Origin: Paradesertivirga sp036399495
GTDB lineage: Bacteria > Bacteroidota > Bacteroidia > Sphingobacteriales > Sphingobacteriaceae
Assembly: GCA_036399495.1 (NCBI GenBank)
Contig: DASWMZ010000021.1
Coordinates: 1 to 7,737 of the forward strand
Length of the DNA: 7,737 nucleotides
Direction: 5' to 3'
Shown here: positions 5,280 to 7,737 of the stretch, in pieces
How positions within the stretch are numbered: position 1 is the first letter of the stretch
Layout of the letters: the number at the start of each line of letters is the position of its first letter
Program-made: the position numbers and the translations under genes
The notes under the pieces: generated by a model
Told to the model about the DNA's origin: nothing
What the model saw: the letters and a program-made list of their open reading frames with translations, nothing else
Databases searched by the model: none

Positions 5280-5888
5280 ATGGCTAGATATACCGGACCG
5301 AAGTCCAAAATCGCTCGTAAGTTCAAGGAACCAATTTTTGGTCCTGACAAGGCATTAGAAAGAAAAAATTATCCTCCTGGGATGCATGGCGTGTCAAAAC
5401 GCAGAGGTAAAAAATCTGAGTATGCGGTTCAGTTGATGGAGAAACAAAAGGTTAAATACACTTATGGTGTGTTAGAGCGTCAGTTCGAGAACCTGTTCCA
5501 CAAAGCATCTTCAAAAGAAGGAATTACTGGTGAGAACTTATTGAAATTCTTAGAAGCTCGTTTAGATAATGCTGTTTACCGTTTAGGTATAGCACCTACT
5601 CGTTCGGCCGCTCGTCAGTTAGTAAGCCACAAGCATATTACTGTAAACGGAGAGCTTGTAAATATTCCTTCTTATTCTCTTCGTGCTGGTGATGTAATCT
5701 CCGTTCGTGAGCGTTCACAAACGCTTGAAGCTATTAGTAATTCAGTAGCAGGCAGAAGAATAAACAAACATAGTTGGTTAGAGTGGGATGCAAATAATCT
5801 TACAGGAAAATTCCTGAGCTATCCCAACCGTGATGAGATTCCTGAAAATATTAAGGAAAATCTAATCGTCGAGTTATACTCTAAATAA
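5280..5888 (+). CDS. rpsD: 30S ribosomal protein S4 (uS4), cysteine-free form
   Basis: S4 is a primary 16S rRNA-binding protein that nucleates assembly of the 30S body and, with S3 and S5, forms the mRNA entry site. The 202-residue product (E. coli 206) has the N-terminal domain MARYTGPKSKIARKFKEPIF with YPPGMHG at 31-37. The S4 RNA-binding domain spans about 92-146 (RLDNAVYRLGIAPTRSAARQ and VNGELVNIPSYSLRAGDVI). There is no cysteine anywhere, so the N-terminal zinc site of some S4 proteins (four Cys in Thermus) is absent. The ATG at 5280 follows an A-rich stretch. In E. coli this protein represses the alpha operon; no equivalent site is recognisable here. Confidence 0.97.
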   Translation: MARYTGPKSKIARKFKEPIFGPDKALERKNYPPGMHGVSKRRGKKSEYAVQLMEKQKVKYTYGVLERQFENLFHKASSKEGITGENLLKFLEARLDNAVYRLGIAPTRSAARQLVSHKHITVNGELVNIPSYSLRAGDVISVRERSQTLEAISNSVAGRRINKHSWLEWDANNLTGKFLSYPNRDEIPENIKENLIVELYSK

Positions 5889-5895
5889 TAATTTA

Positions 5896-5918
5896 AGCTG
5901 CTTTATAATAGAGCAGCT
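5896..5918 (+). promoter_or_regulatory. Hairpin between rpsD and rpoA (possible attenuator or processing site)
   Basis: AGCTGCT at 5896-5902 and AGCAGCT at 5912-5918 are perfect inverted repeats. The stem can extend inward through a T-G wobble and two A-T pairs to a 3-nt loop, giving 10 pairs. It starts 8 nt after the rpsD stop and ends 32 nt before the rpoA ATG. The following bases ATTTACGTTT are only weakly U-rich, so any termination would be partial. It may set the ratio of RNA polymerase alpha to ribosomal proteins or be an endonuclease site. The hairpin is clear; the role is inferred. Confidence 0.5.
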
Positions 5919-5950
5919 ATTTACGTTTAAAAACATTAACTGAAATATAA

Positions 5951-6943
5951 ATGGCAATATTAGCATTCCAGAAACCTGATAAGGTTATCATGCAGAAATC
6001 TACGGATTTCGACGGTACATTTGAATTTCGTCCGCTAGAACCAGGTTTCGGTATTACCATCGGTAATGCTTTACGTCGTATCCTTTTGTCTTCCTTAGAA
6101 GGTTTCGCAATTACATCTGTTCGCTTTTCAGGTGTTTCACATGAGTTTTCTACCATCAAAGGTGTGGTAGAAGATGTAACTGAAATCATCTTAAATCTGA
6201 AACAAGTTCGTTTCCAGAAATCTGAAGAAGCAGGTGATACTGAAAAAATATTTGTAATCATTAACGGTCAGGATCAGTTTAAAGCTGGTGATATCACCCG
6301 TTTTTCAAACAACTTTACTGTTCTAAATCCAGAGCATGTTGTATGTAATATGGATTCTTCTGTAACTCTTGAATTAGAGTTAACGGTAAACAAAGGAAGA
6401 GGATATATTCCTGCAGAAGAAAACAAAACTGCTGACGGACCACTTGGTGTTATCGCGATTGATTCGATTTTTACACCAATTAAGAACGTTAAGTATACTA
6501 TCGAAAACTATCGTGTAGAGCAAAAAACCGACTATGAGAAGTTGGTACTTGATATTACTACTGATGGTTCAATCCATCCTGAAGATGCTTTAAAAGAAGC
6601 AGCTAAAATTCTTATCCACCATTTCTTATTGTTCTCTGATGAAAACATCATGCTTGAAGCTCAGGCGAAAGAAGAAACGAAAGAGGTTGATGAAGAAATA
6701 CTTCACATGCGTAAGATCTTAAAAACGGAGTTAGTTGATTTAGATCTTTCAGTACGTGCGTTGAATTGTTTGAAAGCTGCTGATATCCGTTCTCTGGCTG
6801 ATTTAGTTTCTTATGATGTGGCTGATATGTTAAAATTCAGAAACTTTGGTAAGAAGTCATTAACTGAGATTCAGGATTTGGTTAAATCAAAAGGTCTTTC
6901 GTTCGGTATGAATTTATCGAAATTTAAATTAGAAGAAGAATAA
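5951..6943 (+). CDS. rpoA: DNA-directed RNA polymerase subunit alpha
   Basis: The alpha dimer scaffolds assembly of the beta and beta-prime subunits, and its C-terminal domain contacts promoter UP elements and activators. The 330-residue product is full length (E. coli 329). The N-terminal domain (about 1-235) includes the dimerisation and beta-contact segment PGFGITIGNALRRILLSSLE (31-50). A short charged linker (about 236-252) precedes the C-terminal domain (about 255-322). The DNA-contacting residues of E. coli alpha are conserved with a +4 offset: Arg269, Asn272, Cys273 and Lys275 in SVRALNCLKAAD, and Gly300, Lys302 and Ser303 in NFGKKSLTEI. The stop is a double TAA. It lies between rpsD and rplQ as in most bacteria, preceded by a 62-bp spacer with a hairpin. 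Confidence 0.98.
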   Translation: MAILAFQKPDKVIMQKSTDFDGTFEFRPLEPGFGITIGNALRRILLSSLEGFAITSVRFSGVSHEFSTIKGVVEDVTEIILNLKQVRFQKSEEAGDTEKIFVIINGQDQFKAGDITRFSNNFTVLNPEHVVCNMDSSVTLELELTVNKGRGYIPAEENKTADGPLGVIAIDSIFTPIKNVKYTIENYRVEQKTDYEKLVLDITTDGSIHPEDALKEAAKILIHHFLLFSDENIMLEAQAKEETKEVDEEILHMRKILKTELVDLDLSVRALNCLKAADIRSLADLVSYDVADMLKFRNFGKKSLTEIQDLVKSKGLSFGMNLSKFKLEEE

Positions 6944-6952
6944 TAAGCGATT

Positions 6953-6995
6953 TGCATAATTCCTCCGGGTAAATCAAAGCCCAGAACGGTATGCA
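6953..6995 (+). promoter_or_regulatory. Possible stem-loop in the rplQ leader
   Basis: In the 70-bp rpoA-rplQ spacer, TGCATA at 6953-6958 can pair with TATGCA at 6990-6995. Inside, either CCG 6965-6967 with CGG 6987-6989 or GGG 6967-6969 with CCC 6980-6982 can form. The segment CCTCCGGG stands out against the AT-rich surroundings. There is no T-tract, so it is not a terminator. It could be a structured leader for L17, but six outer pairs across a 31-nt interval is modest evidence. Confidence 0.3.
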
Positions 6996-7013
6996 CGTGA
7001 AAAACGAGAAATA

Positions 7014-7577
7014 ATGAGACACGGAAAAAAACACAACCATTTAGGACGTACTACAAGCCATCGCAGAGCGATGCTTGCAAACATGGCGTCATCGCTTATT
7101 GAACACAAGCGCATTACTACTACACTAGCTAAAGCTAAAGCTTTACGTGTTTATGTAGAGCCTTTAATCACTAAATCAAAAAACGATACCACGCATTCTC
7201 GCCGTGTTGTTTTTAGTTACCTTCAAAATAAGGAAGTGCTAACAGAGCTATTCAGGGATGTTGCCGCAAAGGTTGCAACTCGTCCTGGTGGTTATACTCG
7301 TATCATTAAACTTGAGAATCGTTTCGGCGATAACGCCGAAATGGCAATGATCGAGTTGGTAGATTATAATACAACATATACTACTGAAGCACCTGCTCAG
7401 CCAGAGAAAAAAGCTACAAGAAGACGTGGTGGTTCTGGTAAAGCTAAAAAAGCTGATACCACTCCGGTTGCTGCAACAGAAGCGGTAGCTTCAGAGGAAG
7501 AAGCTCCTGCTTCTGCTCCTGTTGACGAAGCGCCTGAAGCACCAGCAGCAGACGAATCTGCTGAAGAGAAAGCATAA
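7014..7577 (+). CDS. rplQ: 50S ribosomal protein L17 (bL17) with a long C-terminal extension
   Basis: L17 sits near the exit of the nascent-peptide tunnel on the large subunit. The core (residues 1 to about 120) is standard: MRHGKKHNHLGRTTSHRRAM (1-20), LIEHKRITTTLAKAKALR (28-45), and RPGGYTRIIKLENRFGDNAE (90-109) followed by MAMIEL. The product is 187 residues against 127 in E. coli. The extra approximately 65 residues start with a basic patch (KKATRRRGGSGKAKKA, 132-147). They continue into an acidic Ala/Glu/Pro-rich stretch (148-187) with no predicted fold. Such tails are seen on L17 in Bacteroidota, so I read it as a lineage feature, not a frameshift or fusion. It is the last gene of the operon, and a strong terminator follows. 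Confidence 0.96.
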   Translation: MRHGKKHNHLGRTTSHRRAMLANMASSLIEHKRITTTLAKAKALRVYVEPLITKSKNDTTHSRRVVFSYLQNKEVLTELFRDVAAKVATRPGGYTRIIKLENRFGDNAEMAMIELVDYNTTYTTEAPAQPEKKATRRRGGSGKAKKADTTPVAATEAVASEEEAPASAPVDEAPEAPAADESAEEKA

Positions 7578-7604
7578 TTCAAACTACATATTTTTTAAAT
7601 GAGG

Positions 7605-7636
7605 CCGTCTCATAAGCAATTATGGGACGGTTTTTT
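7605..7636 (+). terminator. Intrinsic terminator at the end of the alpha operon
   Basis: CCGTCTCATAA (7605-7615) pairs with TTATGGGACGG (7620-7630) to give an 11-bp stem with one G-U wobble. It is closed by the GNRA-type tetraloop GCAA and followed by six T residues (7631-7636). It lies 27 nt after the rplQ stop. The minus-strand reading lacks an immediate T-tract, so it is directional for the + strand. This is a textbook Rho-independent terminator and marks the operon end. Confidence 0.95.
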
Positions 7637-7737
7637 ATGCAACATTTCCAAAGCTTTACTGGACTACCTTTTAAAAAGCAGCGTTCGTTAATAGGGATTC
7701 TGATAAGCTTAATGGGGAACTTAGGGGCGGAAGAAGT
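7637..7737. other. Unassigned sequence downstream of the operon
   Basis: These 101 bases after the terminator have no recognised gene. A + frame starting at the ATG at 7637-7639 stays open to the window edge (33 codons, beginning MQHFQSFTGLPFKKQRSLIG). The start touches the terminator T-tract, there is no promoter or leader, and I do not recognise the peptide. A minus-strand frame is also open from the edge to about 7582, running through the terminator, which argues against it being real. This is most likely the upstream region of the next gene. Confidence 0.4.

Noticed and set aside
5922..5929. TACGTTTA as a second promoter -7 element before rpoA
   Set aside because: It matches TAnnTTTG at all but the last position, but the final G and a -33 element are missing. 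It is too weak to call.
5917..6261. Minus-strand 114-codon ORF over the rpoA start
   Set aside because: It is antisense to the strongly conserved alpha N-terminal domain, with no supporting features.
7397..7582. Minus-strand Ala/Ser-rich ORF
   Set aside because: It is a mirror of the low-complexity L17 tail; repeated Ala/Glu codons keep the opposite frame open.

Overview
The window is the distal part of a bacterial ribosomal-protein supercluster (end of the spc operon plus the alpha operon), all on the + strand. The order is rplF (3' end only), rplR, rpsE, rpmD, rplO, secY, map, infA, rpmJ, rpsM, rpsK, rpsD, rpoA, rplQ, then a strong intrinsic terminator and about 100 unassigned bases. The organism looks like a member of the Bacteroidota, probably near the Sphingobacteriaceae (Pedobacter/Mucilaginibacter-like). 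The reasons are a moderately AT-rich composition, A-rich start regions with no usable Shine-Dalgarno sequence, secY joined directly to map with no adk, a 38-residue zinc-ligand-poor L36, an L17 with a long Ala/Glu/Pro tail, and a TAnnTTTG-type -7 element before infA. The family-level placement is inference.

Region 1-3732 (rplF to map) is very compact. Spacers are 2-12 nt, so these genes are almost certainly one transcript. It encodes large- and small-subunit proteins, the SecY translocon channel and methionine aminopeptidase, coupling ribosome production to protein export and N-terminal maturation. A 70-bp spacer with a probable promoter separates this from infA-rpmJ.

Region 4140-7013 (rpsM to rplQ) is different. 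The gene order is canonical, but the spacers are 62-151 bp, and most can form secondary structure. Three successive spacers (rpmJ-rpsM, rpsM-rpsK, rpsK-rpsD) each carry their own family of short repeated words: TCATTCA/CAATCATT, GAGATAT/CTCAAAT and AGCT-centred words. The rpsM-rpsK spacer contains a long imperfect inverted repeat with 24 paired positions. The rpsK-rpsD spacer contains an 18-bp imperfect hairpin. These spacers are the only part of the window that I find unusual.

No mobile element with a transposase, CRISPR array, tRNA, rRNA or defence system is visible. The genes are ordinary, intact housekeeping genes. The candidates for something undescribed are the word-repeat spacers, which could be miniature dispersed repeats or structured mRNA elements that tune expression of S13, S11, S4 and RNA polymerase alpha.
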